Below are positions 34,241 through 46,129 of a stretch of 64,000 nucleotides of DNA, piece by piece. The stretch comes from Bipolaris cookei (Eukaryota > Ascomycota > Dothideomycetes > Pleosporales > Pleosporaceae). The notes beneath the pieces are model-generated. The model was not told where the DNA came from, made no database searches, and saw only the letters and a list, made by a program, of their open reading frames with translations. Location: NCBI GenBank assembly GCA_002286855.1, contig NRSV01000036.1, forward strand, positions 248,001 through 312,000. The letters are read 5' to 3'. The translations under genes were made by a program, and so were the position numbers. Each line of letters opens with the position of its first letter. Positions within the stretch are counted from its first letter, which is position 1.

Positions 34241-35986
34241 ATGGCACCGCAATCCCCAGCCCGGACCCTCAATGTCCTCATTGCCCTGACAGACCCCTCA
34301 GCCTTCCGCTTTGGCTGCTCCATTGTCGCCCGTCTGCACCGCCTTGACAATGTCTCTCTAAAGGTCATTGCCTGCAAAGAATTCCCAGCCGCTGCCCAGA
34401 CAACTATTCCTCCGCAACTCGAGCCGCTATGGCACACGTACACGCCTGACGACACTGCGCCGCCCGGCTGGCAGCATGCCGATTACCTCGACACATGTGT
34501 TGCCGATTATTGCACCTGGGCGGACCTGCTGGTCCTTGCGCCACTCAATGCAGAGAACCTGGCGCGCATGCTCCATGGCTTCACAACCAGCCTGCATCTG
34601 CAGCTTCTGCGCAGCTGGAACGTGTCCAAGAAGATACTGCTCATACCCGCAATGTCAACACTGATGTGGGAGAATCCCATATCACGGAAGCAGATCAGCA
34701 AGATCCGACGCAAGTGGAATTGGATCCGCGTCTTGCCCCCCTTCCTGTGGTCGTTCGATCACTCCGGCCGCAAATACCAGCCGTGGATAGAAGGCCACAA
34801 AGCCTTTAACGAATCCATCCAGACTCAGATCGACCTCATGGCTGTAGGCAACCGCACTGTCGCCCTGCCCATTGCCCATCTACCAACACTGACGCCTACG
34901 AGGAGCAAAGGACCCCGTCTCCCACCTGAACTCTGGTCTATCGTCCTTGAATTCACAAAAGACTGGGAGCTAGCAACCACGCTTAATGTTCACACAAACT
35001 TGCCGATACCCAAAGAATGGCGTCAGGCCGCGAGCGACGAAGGACCAAAGACGCAAATGCAGAAACTCGAGTGGGCCCTGCTCACATATCCATACCCGGA
35101 CATCAAGAAGATCTTTGACATGGAAAAGCCGACACGCATATCACGCCTCTGCATTGAACTCATCATGCGCTTTGCCATGGTGCCTGTGCTTGCCCATCTG
35201 GAAACGTGCCACAAGGATCTTTTCTGGGGAACCTTTGGTCACACATTCTTACCTCACAAGGCCTCGGTGTTTGGCAAGACGGAGATTTTGGACTATTGGA
35301 GAACGTCACCTGCCTTCTTGACAAAGGAGTACTCTGACGAGGCCATTGACGATGCGAGCCGTGCCAACTCGGTCCAAGTCCTCGATTGGTGGTACCACTC
35401 TGGTCTTGCGCTTAAATACACCGAAGCGGCACTTGAGCAGGCAAGCTCTCAGGGCCATATCCATGTGCTCAAGTGGTGGAAGGAACACAGTCGTCACCGG
35501 ACTGCCCCTTCCGTCCCGTCTAGCCCAATCGACGAAGACACCTCTACCAAATCGCATCGCGAGGACCTACCGCTCAAGGTCGGAAAATCCATCACTTACG
35601 CAACACAGTCTGGCTGTCTACCGGCAATCATCTTTTGGGTCGACTCAGGTATTCCCTTCTCTCACGAGGATACGATTGCGAAGGTTGCCTCAACCCACGG
35701 CCATACTCACATTCTAGACTACTGGCGCAAACTCCGCGGCGAGAAAATTCTTTTTGACAACCAGGTTCTTGTGGGGCCTACCAAGATGGGCCACGCCCAC
35801 GTACTCGAGTGGTGGAAACGCAGTGGTTTGAAAGTCGAGTACAAGACGTGTGACATAGAAGAGGCTCTGGAAGACGGGGTCGAGGGAGCCAAGGGCGAGG
35901 CCGTGAGGAGATGGTGGGCACTGAACGGGCTGAATCTCGGTGTTGGGACGAGCGAGTGGATGAGAGTCAAGGTATTGGGCTCGTGA
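34241..35986 (+). CDS. flavoprotein-fold (HFCD-like) protein with C-terminal WW-type ankyrin-like repeats
   Basis: Intronless, 581 residues. Residues 10-167 match the flavoprotein/HFCD fold shared by PPC decarboxylase and Hal3: WADLLVLAPLNAENLARM, then RSWNVSKKILLIPAMS and TLMWENP. The motif reads PAMSTLMW where PPC decarboxylases have PxMNxxMW, and the usual active-site His before the WAD block is not evident, so decarboxylase activity is doubtful. Residues 225-238 (PRLPPELWSIVLEF) look like the start of an F-box. From about 335 on, repeats of the form ILDYW, VLDWWYHSGL, VLKWWKEH, ILDYWRK and VLEWWKRSGL, spaced about 30-45 residues, resemble divergent ankyrin repeats common in fungi. The role is unknown; FMN binding or protein interaction is inferred. 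Confidence 0.7.
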   Translation: MAPQSPARTLNVLIALTDPSAFRFGCSIVARLHRLDNVSLKVIACKEFPAAAQTTIPPQLEPLWHTYTPDDTAPPGWQHADYLDTCVADYCTWADLLVLAPLNAENLARMLHGFTTSLHLQLLRSWNVSKKILLIPAMSTLMWENPISRKQISKIRRKWNWIRVLPPFLWSFDHSGRKYQPWIEGHKAFNESIQTQIDLMAVGNRTVALPIAHLPTLTPTRSKGPRLPPELWSIVLEFTKDWELATTLNVHTNLPIPKEWRQAASDEGPKTQMQKLEWALLTYPYPDIKKIFDMEKPTRISRLCIELIMRFAMVPVLAHLETCHKDLFWGTFGHTFLPHKASVFGKTEILDYWRTSPAFLTKEYSDEAIDDASRANSVQVLDWWYHSGLALKYTEAALEQASSQGHIHVLKWWKEHSRHRTAPSVPSSPIDEDTSTKSHREDLPLKVGKSITYATQSGCLPAIIFWVDSGIPFSHEDTIAKVASTHGHTHILDYWRKLRGEKILFDNQVLVGPTKMGHAHVLEWWKRSGLKVEYKTCDIEEALEDGVEGAKGEAVRRWWALNGLNLGVGTSEWMRVKVLGS

Positions 35987-36472
35987 CGATGGCGTAGCAC
36001 AATAAATGAAATTGATCGCATGACATTTTTCTTTACTTCTTGCATGTGTGTATATGCAGTATGCATGCGATCTGTTCAAACGGGCGGAAACGGCTACTCA
36101 AAGTGAATCGACTGCCCTGCCCCGCCCGTGACCATCCGATAGGCGTCCCCACGGCAAAGGCGCAACAGGGCCTTACCCCTTCTGGCCAGCCTATCAGGAG
36201 CGGATGTCGGCGAGCTAGGTATCCGATAGCCAATCGGGGGTTTGGAATTTGTCGTCTTGCCTTTGTCGTAGATTCCTACCTAGAGCCGAGTCCTAAAGCC
36301 GCTACGAGAATCGGCAACTTTCTGTACACCGTATCTACTTTTCAACATCTCCCCTCCACCACCCGCTTCTGCACCCGCATACCACGTTTCGCTCTCGTAC
36401 CACAGCTGCCAAAGTAGATTCAGCAATCTCCACCACACCCCCGTACACACTCGCAGATTCTCCATTTCTACA
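35987..36472. other. intergenic region, cytochrome b5 promoter
   Basis: 486 bp, no gene. The last 170 bp is C-rich 5' flank of the cytochrome b5 gene. Confidence 0.5.
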
Positions 36473-37292
36473 ATGGCGGACAAGGTATTCACCTACTCCG
36501 ATGTTTCCGAACACAACACCAAGAAGGACCTGTACATTGTCGTACACGACAAGGTCTACAACGCTTCGAGCTTTGTAGATGAACACCCGTACGTTGCTTC
36601 CGTTGGACACTGCAAATTGCGTTGCGGGTGTCTTTGGTGGTGGTTATTGCAAAAGAACCCCACCTTGGACCTCGGTTGTTGCTTGCTGCTCTTCATCCCC
36701 AAACTTCAGACAACAAACAGTTGCTGACATTTTGATATGCAGGGGCGGTGAAGAGGTTTTGCTCGATGTTGGAGGTCAGGACTCTACAGAGGCATTCGAG
36801 GACGTCGGCCACTCTGACGAGGCTCGCGAGATTCTCGAGGGTCTGTACGTTGGAAAGCTGGACCGCAAGGTACGACTTGATTTTCTCCCCTCTCCTCCCC
36901 TCTTTTTCTCTTAATTCCCGAGAATGGCAACGCATAGCTGGATGTTTCAAATCCCCAGGCAAACAGAAATTCTGCCAAGCATCTGGAGTTTCGGTCCCCG
37001 GGTTGCGGAAAGGTGACATCCGCAACTCCCGGTGGAGGTGCTCATGCGGGAATATCTCGGAGCATTTCTCAAAGAGACATCCAGGATGAGCTACTAGACG
37101 GCAACGATGAAGCATGGCTGACACATCGAATAGGAGGGCGACCCAAAGCCCAAGAGCTACCCAGCGGTTGGTGCTACTGCTACTACTACCGATGGTGCCT
37201 CGACTGGTGTCGGCCTTTACGCCATTATTCTCCTCGGTGGAGCCCTTGCCTTTGCCGCCTACACTTTCATGAACAAGCAGTCGGCTGAGTAG
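36473..37292 (+). CDS. microsomal cytochrome b5
   Basis: Three exons, 36473-36588, 36743-36869 and 37134-37292, encode 133 residues. Exon 1 gives MADKVFTYSDVSEHNTKKDL; the first intron (154 bp) splits the codon before GGEE, restoring the haem-ligand motif DEHPGGEEVLLDVGGQD. The second His ligand is in EAFEDVGHSDEARE. Intron 2 is 264 bp, long for this window, and joins LDRK to EGDPKPKSYPAV. A C-terminal membrane anchor (GLYAIILLGGALAFAAYTFM) ends in a short polar tail. Tail-anchored cytochrome b5 donates electrons to ER desaturases, hydroxylases and P450s. The intron 2 acceptor could also lie one codon later; the choice changes one Glu. Confidence 0.92.
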
Positions 37293-37818
37293 AAAATGAT
37301 GCTCAGATAGCAGCTACGCAAGAGGTGAGGTAAATGAGTACACAAAGGAAAGCAAGGGACCGTGAAGGCGATTACGTGTCCTTAAAGCGAAGTGAGGGGT
37401 GGTAGGGAAGAGGACGTTCAACGTCTCGGTGGGATTGTAGAAGTATAGAGTGGTTGAGGGTGTTTTTTCCAACACATACATGCACATGGTCCGAGAAGAC
37501 TGGACTGGCTTAGGATATCTTTTGTGCCTGGGACGCAGGCTTCTGACTTGGAATACATTGATTATATTTTGACTACGTTTTAACTTGGATATGTTGATTC
37601 ATTTTTTGTGTCCTAACTTGGGCTACACTGATTCATCCCACCATTTCCGATCCGTAATCTTCAATAACTTTTATTTTACCAGTGATCCATGCGCCCAAAT
37701 CCAATCACTCGAAGCGAAATCATTTCATTCCCCCCCCCCCCCCTCCCCATTTCGAATTTCCAATCTTCCTCAATCGTTAACGAAAAAAAGGGTATCATTA
37801 CTTTCACATCCTCATCAT
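37293..37818. other. convergent intergenic region
   Basis: 526 bp between the 3' ends of cytochrome b5 and ENP2. It includes a run of 14 C at 37730-37743 and otherwise AT-rich 3' flank. No gene seen. Confidence 0.55.
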
Positions 37819-40068
37819 CTACATATTTCTAAAAACATTACCACTAGCATTCCTCCTCTGCCCCTCTTTCCTTCGATCATGCCGTTGACCCCCCTCCTCA
37901 CCCTCATGACTCTGTTTCTTCTTCTGCCTGCGCTCAGGCGCAAATGTGATTTCGCGCTCGCCCACCACCGTTGTATTTGATCGGGACGAGGAAGAGGCAG
38001 CATGTTTCGAGAGCTTGAGTTTGGAGACGCGAGAGCCGAAGGTCTTGTCTTTGGCTGAAGCGGAGGAGCGGTGATTGTTGGAACTATGGGAAGATGAGAC
38101 GTGCATTTCAGGGCCGCGCTGGGAACGGTGGCCGGATTTTTTGTATGTGCTAGATGAGATGCGGGAGGTGTCTTGTTGTTGCTGTTGGGATTTCTTTGGT
38201 CTTCGGACTTGGTCTGCCTCGGGATCGTCATCACCATCGGACTCCTCGTCCGAAGATCCTTTCCTGGACTCCAGCTCCTCTTGCTCGGCGGCAGTGAGGC
38301 CCTTGGGGATCTTGGTGCTGGGGTTGAGTTGCTGGAACTCGCGCGTCTGCTCGTCGATTTCGAATTCGGGGTCTTCGAACATCTTTGCGAAACGTGGGTC
38401 GTTGAGGACACCACCGGCAGCGGGTTGGGCACTGTCTTCTTGGACGGCGGGCACGGCCTGGACCATATCGTCGTCGCCGCCGTTCTTGAGTACGCGCTTG
38501 GCGCGCCTGCGTTCTTGCTCTTCCTGCTTCTCGAGCATCTTCTCGGCAAGCTTGCGGTTGACCTTGACAGCCACCTTTTTGCTGCCGCGAATTCTGCTTT
38601 CGCGCTCCTTGTTGATCTTTTCGGCGATGCTTTTGGCACGCTGTTCTTGCCAGAGATCTGGGTTCGAGATGAGTCGTGCTTCTTCGTACAGCTTCTGGGC
38701 GACGAAGAAACCGTGCATGTACGGTCGTAGGAGACTGGTGGTTCCGACGAGGTGATCGAGGGACAGTTGTTTCAGCTGGTTCATGGTCAAGAACTTGAAG
38801 TTGTCATACACGTCTCCCACAGCGCCCTTGCCGAAGGCGTTGGGGTCGTTGGGGTCTTCGGCCATTTCTTCCACGATATTGTCGAGGAAATGACACCATC
38901 TTGGCGCTGGGCCTAGTTGCGGGATGAAGAAGGAGTGTTGTTGCCTTCCCTCATTTGCAGTTAGCAACATACCAGTCTTGGGTACCCACTCGACGTGGTT
39001 CAAGTCGACAGACGGCTGTACAGAGGTCCATGGAGTGCCGTCCTTTGCGTCCCAAATCTTGATAACGCGCTGGTCGGCAGTGAGTATCTTTGGCTCTGGC
39101 GTCTGTGCACCATCGAGGTATATGATGTTCTTTATGGCGAAGCCATATCCTTGGTCCTTTCTCAGCAGCGGCTTAGGAGATCGCAGGTCGTAGAGGTGTG
39201 TTATGCCGTTGGAATCTCCGGCGGCCATTTCCAGGCCATTCGGGGAAAAGGCAAGGGACGTCATCTCTGAGCGGCCCTCGAATGCGTCCTTGGGAGATGA
39301 CAAGATACCGACTCGAGTGCGGGTGCGCGAATCAAAGTACTCGACAGTGCCCAGTGAGGTGCCCAATGCCAGTAGGCCGTGCGTCTGTTCTGCAATAGCG
39401 CCCGTGTTGACGGCACCAGCGTCGATGCCGCCCTGTAGTCCACCCGCAACTAGGTCGTCGCTGCCGCCCACATCAACCTCGTAACTGCGCATAAAGCGGC
39501 CGACCTCGAGGTTCAGCCTGAAGCACTCACCCATTCCCTCGGCATTAACGCCAACAGATGGTACCAGACACTCAGCGGATCGGCGGTCGTATATGAGGTC
39601 GCGGCCATAGCGAGGTATGCGGCTAGCGTAGTGGAGGCCTCCGCCAGTATGGAACTCGATGCACCGATCTTGCTGCAGATGGACGCTCTTAGTCGCATCG
39701 GATGAGAGCAGGTGGAAGGTTTGGTTCTAACAGGAGGTCAGCATTTGGTGAAGTACAATTTGAATACATGGTATGCGTACAAGAGTATTGGTATGGCGCG
39801 CAAAGGACAGAGACAGGTGGGGAAGGTAGTGAACGTGTATCTGGGGCTTGTATGTGCCGGTGCTCATGACCCAGTCGCCATCCTCGCTGACACGCACACA
39901 CTGGCTTGCCTCTTCAAATTCAAAATCCTGCAGCAAATCCACACGATTGGCGAATTCGGGGTCGTTTTTCAGACTGCGTTTGCGCTTGCGAATCAGCCAT
40001 TCGGGCAGGGGACGGGCCTCGCTGCCGCTGATAGTGTATACGGGCACGTTTCCGGCGGAGATTTTCAT
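37819..40068 (-). CDS. ENP2: nucleolar WD-repeat protein Enp2/NOL10
   Basis: Minus strand, exons 40068-39781 and 39726-37819, 731 residues (yeast Enp2 is 707). The start MKISAGNVPVYTISGSEARP, followed by LPEWL, is the family N-terminus. The 54 bp intron (39727-39780; GTACGC, CTGACC, GTTAG) joins ARHTNTL to NQTFHLLSSDATKSVHLQQD. A WD40-type beta-propeller follows (IEFHTGGGLHYASRIPRYGRD; MTSLAFSPNGLEMAAGDSNG; LNHVEWVPKTGMLLTANEG). Then come NOL10 motifs (DPNDPNAFGKGAVGDVYDNF; DPRFAKMFEDPEFEID) and a Lys/Ser/Gln-rich tail. Enp2 is a U3/SSU processome component needed for 40S assembly. It diverges from MED13. Confidence 0.94.
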
Positions 40069-40789
40069 GGTGGCGCGACGGAGCCGTAGAAAAAGATAAG
40101 GTCGCACCGCAAGAGCAGCAGACGGAGAAGAAGAAGATGATGAAGTTGGCGTGGGCAAAAAAAGAGCGGGTCCAGCCCACGGGCCAGGTCCGGGGCTTCG
40201 CGCTCCCGCAGCTGTGGACGGCGGGCTATAGATATGGACATGGCTCCAAGGACAACGCGCCGCTTGCCGAGCCGCCTTCGCTCCAAGCTGCTCCCCCGAC
40301 TCCACCACCCCCAGCATAACTACATACATCTGGACATAGATATAAATCCTGCTTACCGTATCCGACGTCGCATCGCGGCATACGGCGTCGAATCCACGCC
40401 AGTGTCTGAGACCCTTCACCTCCCCTCCCCAGACGGGCCTATAGCGCATCACCTAATCATCGCCCGTTGCTCGTCACCTGTCGCCCATCCCCCACCGTCG
40501 CCCGGGACCCCCAGCTGTGCCCGCACATTCCATCACCGTCGGGGCCGGCCAGCAGCAGCGGTCGCCATGCTCCATCCGCTACACCAGACGCCCCAACCAG
40601 ACCATGCCGGCTTGAGAGACGCCATCTCCCCTTACACGCCCTCTCTGTTGCTGTAATCGTTGCAGTCGCACGCGACGCGTCGAGCGACCCGCAGCGCAGT
40701 TGATGGAAAAGGTGTACAGCGCCGTCCTCGGAGTGAAGATACGTCGCGAATACCACCTGAATGTTCCGTAGAGGGCAGCCGTCTCTCTA
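40069..40789. promoter_or_regulatory. divergent promoter region ENP2/MED13
   Basis: 721 bp between the start codons of two oppositely oriented genes. No other gene is supported, and no specific site was recognised. Confidence 0.5.
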
Positions 40790-43700
40790 ATGGAATTTCT
40801 CAAGACGTGCACTACCAATGCGCAAGCGATAGGAGACTTTGAAGCCATTGCCTACCAAGCCATCTCCGTCACCCGCACCACCGATAATACCACTACCTCC
40901 ACCACTTCACCACAATCCTCCAAACAACCACCCCCATCCTGGAGCCCCTCCGAAGACACACGCGCTGTCGAGGCTGAATTGCGCCATGCTCTCCACCTGG
41001 TTGCGCACGACGCCACGCGCCCCTGGCTCTGGCTGTTTAAGCCGACCACGGTTGACAAGATAGGCCAAGCCAGTCCCCAGCTGCCAGAACTCGACGGCTA
41101 CCGCTTGCAACGTCCGTTTTCTTTCCCCGATAACCCTCGTACACATCCCACTACAACACTGACACTTTCTAGGCGAACACACGGGCGCTATCAAGGCCAT
41201 CGATCTAGTCCGTCCGCCCATGCGCCCAGGCGTTCCGCACCCACCCGCTACCTCGAATCACCCACCCTCAACAAACGCACCTCAACGAGGCTTACAAAGC
41301 GGCAATAATCTAAGACCTGCACAGGGAAGCACGCAGCCGCAACCGTCTGCTGACCCACCCCCACCACCTGATTGCTTCACCTTGTATGAACTCTTCACAT
41401 CGTCTGTCGTTGCATTGATCTCGTTCCATGTTGTCAAAGACTGCCAAGTGGTGGCTTTGAATTATCGCACATTCGTATCCAAGGCTTCCAAGTGCATTGC
41501 CGACGCTCAAACCGAGGTTGACCCCCAACCAGAGGTGCATCGTCTTACCAGTATCAATGTTCACTGGGCTAGCTCAGGAACGCTTTTGCTATCAACCTTT
41601 ACTGACCGCAAGAACACCATACGTTGCTTGAGCAGCGTCTCGACGCAAACCGAGGAGAGAAAGCTTGTTGGCACATGCATCCGTGTAGCACCTAATGGTG
41701 TACTTGCCACCATCATCAATTTTGAGGATCCCCTTGATTCCATCAACGAGGAAATTAGCATCCGTCACCGGAAACGTACAAAATTAACATCTCTAGAGCA
41801 AAACATTGAAAAATGGAAATCGAGCGTCAAGCGTTGGCTAGGCCGGAAAGGCTACGATTTGCCTGACTTAGACCAGAGAACCTTATGGGTCAGGATTCGC
41901 ACCACGCTAACGTCAAGCCCCATTCTCTCGAGCCCGGCTTCAGTCGGTCCAGAACGGGATATTCTATGGCCACGAGCACTGTGTTTCTTCCACGTTATAA
42001 ACGAACCGGATCCCACCATTACGGGAACAAACACCATCAGTGCGGCTGGAAACTCCAATATACTGAGATGGTTTGAGACACCAGAGTCCATGGGTTTCAA
42101 GGACCCACTTGATGTTGCGCAAGAGTGGTTTCTGGGAAAGCCGGACCGCGACAAGATTGTTGAAACACGAAAAAAGGCCAAGAAGGCCGAAGAAGACGCT
42201 GCCCGTCGTAAAGATGAACACCCTGGCCTTCATCCATCATCGCCGCTCAACGCTCGTGGCGGAACCTATGGCGATTTACAAGCAGTAAGCGGTGTGTACC
42301 CCACCCCGCCAGATGGAATAGCCCCTGGCACTGGGGTATCCTATAGCGACACGCCGACCGTATCTGGCACAGCTTCCAATGTTGTTTTGGTACCTGGAGG
42401 AAGCAATCCTGCCATCAACCTCTCTGCTCCACCGGGCAGTACCAAGACGGAAGACCAACAAATGATTGATACATCTCCAGCTATTCCTTCTGCAGCCGAT
42501 AACTTCAACACATCTAGCGGTAACGATGACCTTTTTGAGGACATGGAGGAAGACGGCTACACTGGTGACCGTATCAACGATACAGATTTCGACTTTTTTG
42601 ATGGCCCGGATAATGACGACGTTGACATGCTAGATGCGCCTGCTCTACCTAATGGTAATGCACCACCCACTCATGCCACACAAAACCCGCATGCCAAAGC
42701 CGCTACTGAGCCGCAGGCTCAAGATGACATGTCGGATCCTTTTGCAGCTCTTGAAAACGCGCTTGCTACAGCTTCTGAGCCTACGATGAGTCAAGACCAT
42801 ACCAAAGGCAAAGAACCGGCGCATATGCCAGCACCTAAGATTGAAATTTCTGACAACTCAGGAAACAACAAGTCATCGCCAGTGCGCAGGAACGTTTCAT
42901 TCTCCAGGGCACCCACGCCGCCTCTCAGTCCCAGCAAGATCCTTAAAGCGCTAGAGCCGTCTCCCCCTCGTAAATCAACATCACGCACTCGATCAGAACG
43001 AGGTTCCGAGAGTCACCCCGATGTACACTTCACCCCGGTTGTGTTTAATCGTAAGATGAGCTTATCTGATGCAAAGTATCAGGGCGGACGGTTTAGTGCA
43101 CATCGCCCCACGACTCCGACTGGCCAAGTTCAGCTCAGTCCCAGCCCAGCTAGAAACACTACCGCTACACAACCGAAGAGCTTGAGAGAATTTCCCTTGC
43201 TTTCGAAGCTGCGGCTCGCCGCCGGAATTGCATCTGCGAACCGAATCCCCGAGATAGCGTCTCTGGCCCACGCGGTCAGTGACGATTCAGATTCTTCGAG
43301 TGAGGTGTCGGATGCATCTGCCAACGATTCTGGAGATGAAGAGGTAGAGGTGACGCCTGCTGCTATCATGAATAGCCTTACTATGCCCGCCAAGAGGAAG
43401 TTGCAAAGTGAGGGCAACGCGACCCCACTGTCTGTGACCTCATTTGCAGAATCCCTAGGAGGTGACTGGCTAGATTTGTATGGCTTGCACCTAGACGAAG
43501 CCAATCTCAGCAGTTTCGAACCAAGTCTTTGGGACTGGTCTCTGGTCAACGTTCCTTCTCCAGCCGAGCGGCCTGTAGCTGGGGCACGATACAGTCTGCC
43601 TGCTTTACTACCGGGCCCTGCACAGATGCCCGACACCCCTACTTCTCAGCCCGATCCCGCGTATGAGGTACTGGATGAGAAGCCGCTGAGTGCAAAGGAT

Positions 43701-45887
43701 AGCATCTCCATCACACAAATCGTGACTGACCAGCTTGTCTCTACAACACTCGATATGCTCAGCGAGGACCCACCCGTCAGGAGTGAATTCAACAACGACA
43801 CTGTGACCGAAACGCCTTGGTATAACGTTATCAAAAACCTCTTTCCAACGGCTACGGATTGCGATCTGCCTACATTGGCTGGTGTCAACGAAGTATTCCA
43901 GGACTATGCCGCTCTGGCCAAAGCACAGCAAAGGCCTCCTGCACGAAAATCAGATAGCCTAGCAGTCACAGGGAGTCACATGTATCAAATCCAGGCGCCA
44001 TTCCTGAGAGTGCGCCGTGCAGAGACGCACTGGGATCTACTGCCGCCTGCGGTGGCATTTTGGGAGACTCTAGGGCTCTCCCCCATCAGCCACTCAAAGA
44101 ACATTGTCACGTTCTGTGTATATCCCCACAGCGATGCAATCAGACCGTGTTTAGAAAGTTTTCTACTTAATCTTCAACTTGCCTATGATGGCTGTAAACT
44201 TGGTAATCACAGTCGGGTGGAGACGGCGGTAGAGTATGAAGGCGGTCTTGTACCCATCAGGGCAACCTCGACCATTACACCACGAGAAACATTCAAACTT
44301 CTCAAAGATGCGTGCATCCAGCTTGGTAAACTTCTCGCTCTTCAGTACGGCCAGATACGAGAGCAGCAGGATTCCAAGGTCGATGCCTTTGTCATTTACA
44401 TGATTGATCCTTTTGGGGGGTCATCAGCAGTTTGGGAGCTGTGTTCGGCCTTTTGGGCGCTTTTCCAGGCATACACGCAAGGTCATCCAGGACGTCCAGA
44501 TCAGCCACAGAAGCCAGATGTTGTGCTACAGATCATCCCTATGAAGTACGTCGCTTCATTTGATGCACCCGTTATCCTTGATCCATCTACGTACATGGGT
44601 CTTGCACGAGAGGTCTACGATCGATGCCCTCCCAGCGCGCCAAGTGGTGACAAGACATCTCTCAGTATATACAAAGCACCTGCGTTCCATCTAGAAGAGA
44701 CACTACCGCGTAATATCCCTTTCAAGCTTATATCTGAGCCAGCCCAGGACTTGCTGCGGGAGAATACGTACATGCATCTCGGCTATGCCATTAGTCTCGA
44801 TGGTGCGTGGGTTACTGCTGCATGGACTGACAGCTGTGGCAAGTCTCAAGCAGTCGTCTCGTACTACCTGGGGACAAGAATGTTTAGAGAGATTGCAAAG
44901 GAGATATGGCAAACCACTATCGAGATACTACAATCTCGAAGAGTCAACTGGCGTGTTTGCATCGCCAAATCTGGTGTGCTTGAAAGGGAAGAGCTCGAGA
45001 CATGGGTCTTTCTCATCTCATGTCCCACACAGATTAATGTCTTTGTCACATTGCTCACAGCAGTTGATACGGATCCGCCATACCAATTCACGCCTACGGT
45101 GCCTAATCCGAGCCCAGCAACTAGCGCTGGAGCTACCACTCCAGGTTCTACACCCCAAGCTGGTGTGTCGCCTTCAGATCCAGGACCGGGTCTTACACCC
45201 GCCGCCACACCTGTCGCCGACCCCACGGCTACAGATCCAGCTGCCGATCCCGAGGCACGTCTCATAGATGTAACTGACGACACTTGGGGCATAATTCTTG
45301 CCCATCGTTTGCACAACTCGCACACAACGACGCAGTTCAGCCCAGCCCTCATATCCGGCCTACTCGTCAAACGCGGCGAAACATTACAAACATCCAACAG
45401 CATCGCGCACCCTATTCCAGACCCAGAGCAAGGACCCATTGTCATAGCTGTAAATTTCCTCTGGATCGGCGCTGTAGGCTCATCTCGTAATGCCACTACC
45501 AACTTGCCCTTTCCCTCAAGTACATCGTCTTCTGCAAATGCATCGGCATCCTCCTCAATATCGTCCTCGGACCTGCCCAGTCCTGGCGGTTCCAATCTCC
45601 CGAATCCATATGCCAGCAATCCTGGTACGCCACAGAGTCCTGGACCGGGTCAGGAGGGTCAGAGAATCACAACAAGTCTTATGTGGACGCCTACACCGCA
45701 GACGAGAACGACAGCCGAAGGACTGCTGAAAGAAGTCCTCGGACAGTTTAGGGCATTGGGCTTGTTGGCTAAGTTGAGAGGAATGAGGGGTACAAGAAAT
45801 GGGACTATCCCCTGGCATATTGCTGCTGCTAAGAGGGGAGTTGAGGGGTTAAGTAAGATTAGCAGTGGTGCTGGAACTATAGTGTGA
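40790..45887 (+). CDS. MED13: Mediator complex subunit 13 (Srb9/Ssn2)
   Basis: Two exons, 40790-41111 and 41173-45887, give 1678 residues. The N-terminus MEFLKTCTTNAQAIGDFEAI is the Med13 start. The 61 bp intron has a less usual GTCCGT donor, a CTGAC branch and a TTCTAG acceptor, and joins DGYRLQ to REHTGAIKAIDLVRPP. LYELFTSSVVALISFHVVKD follows. Long acidic, Ser/Pro-rich disordered stretches fill the middle. The conserved C-terminal half includes APFLRVRRAETHWDLLPPAV, SKVDAFVIYMIDPFG, YAISLDGAWVTAAWTDSCG and WGIILAHRLHNS. Med13 links the Cdk8/cyclin C/Med12 kinase module to core Mediator and is mainly repressive. Confidence in identity is high; the first intron is slightly less certain because of its donor. 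Confidence 0.88.
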
Positions 45888-46129
45888 TCAAAGTGTTTTA
45901 AGGAGGGAATGGGTGAGTATTATTTTGGTGTTTTTTTGGCGTTGGATAACATGCAAGGGGGGATATACCAATGTATCTTTATCATTAATCATTTATCATT
46001 GCTGTACTCTGTTTTTTTGGACTTATTCGCTCGTGTATAGAAATGTCAATCTGATCGAATTGAATGACCATACCCTTCATATACAAAAACATTTCTTATC
46101 TTATCCAACCACCACAATTTCTTCCTTTT

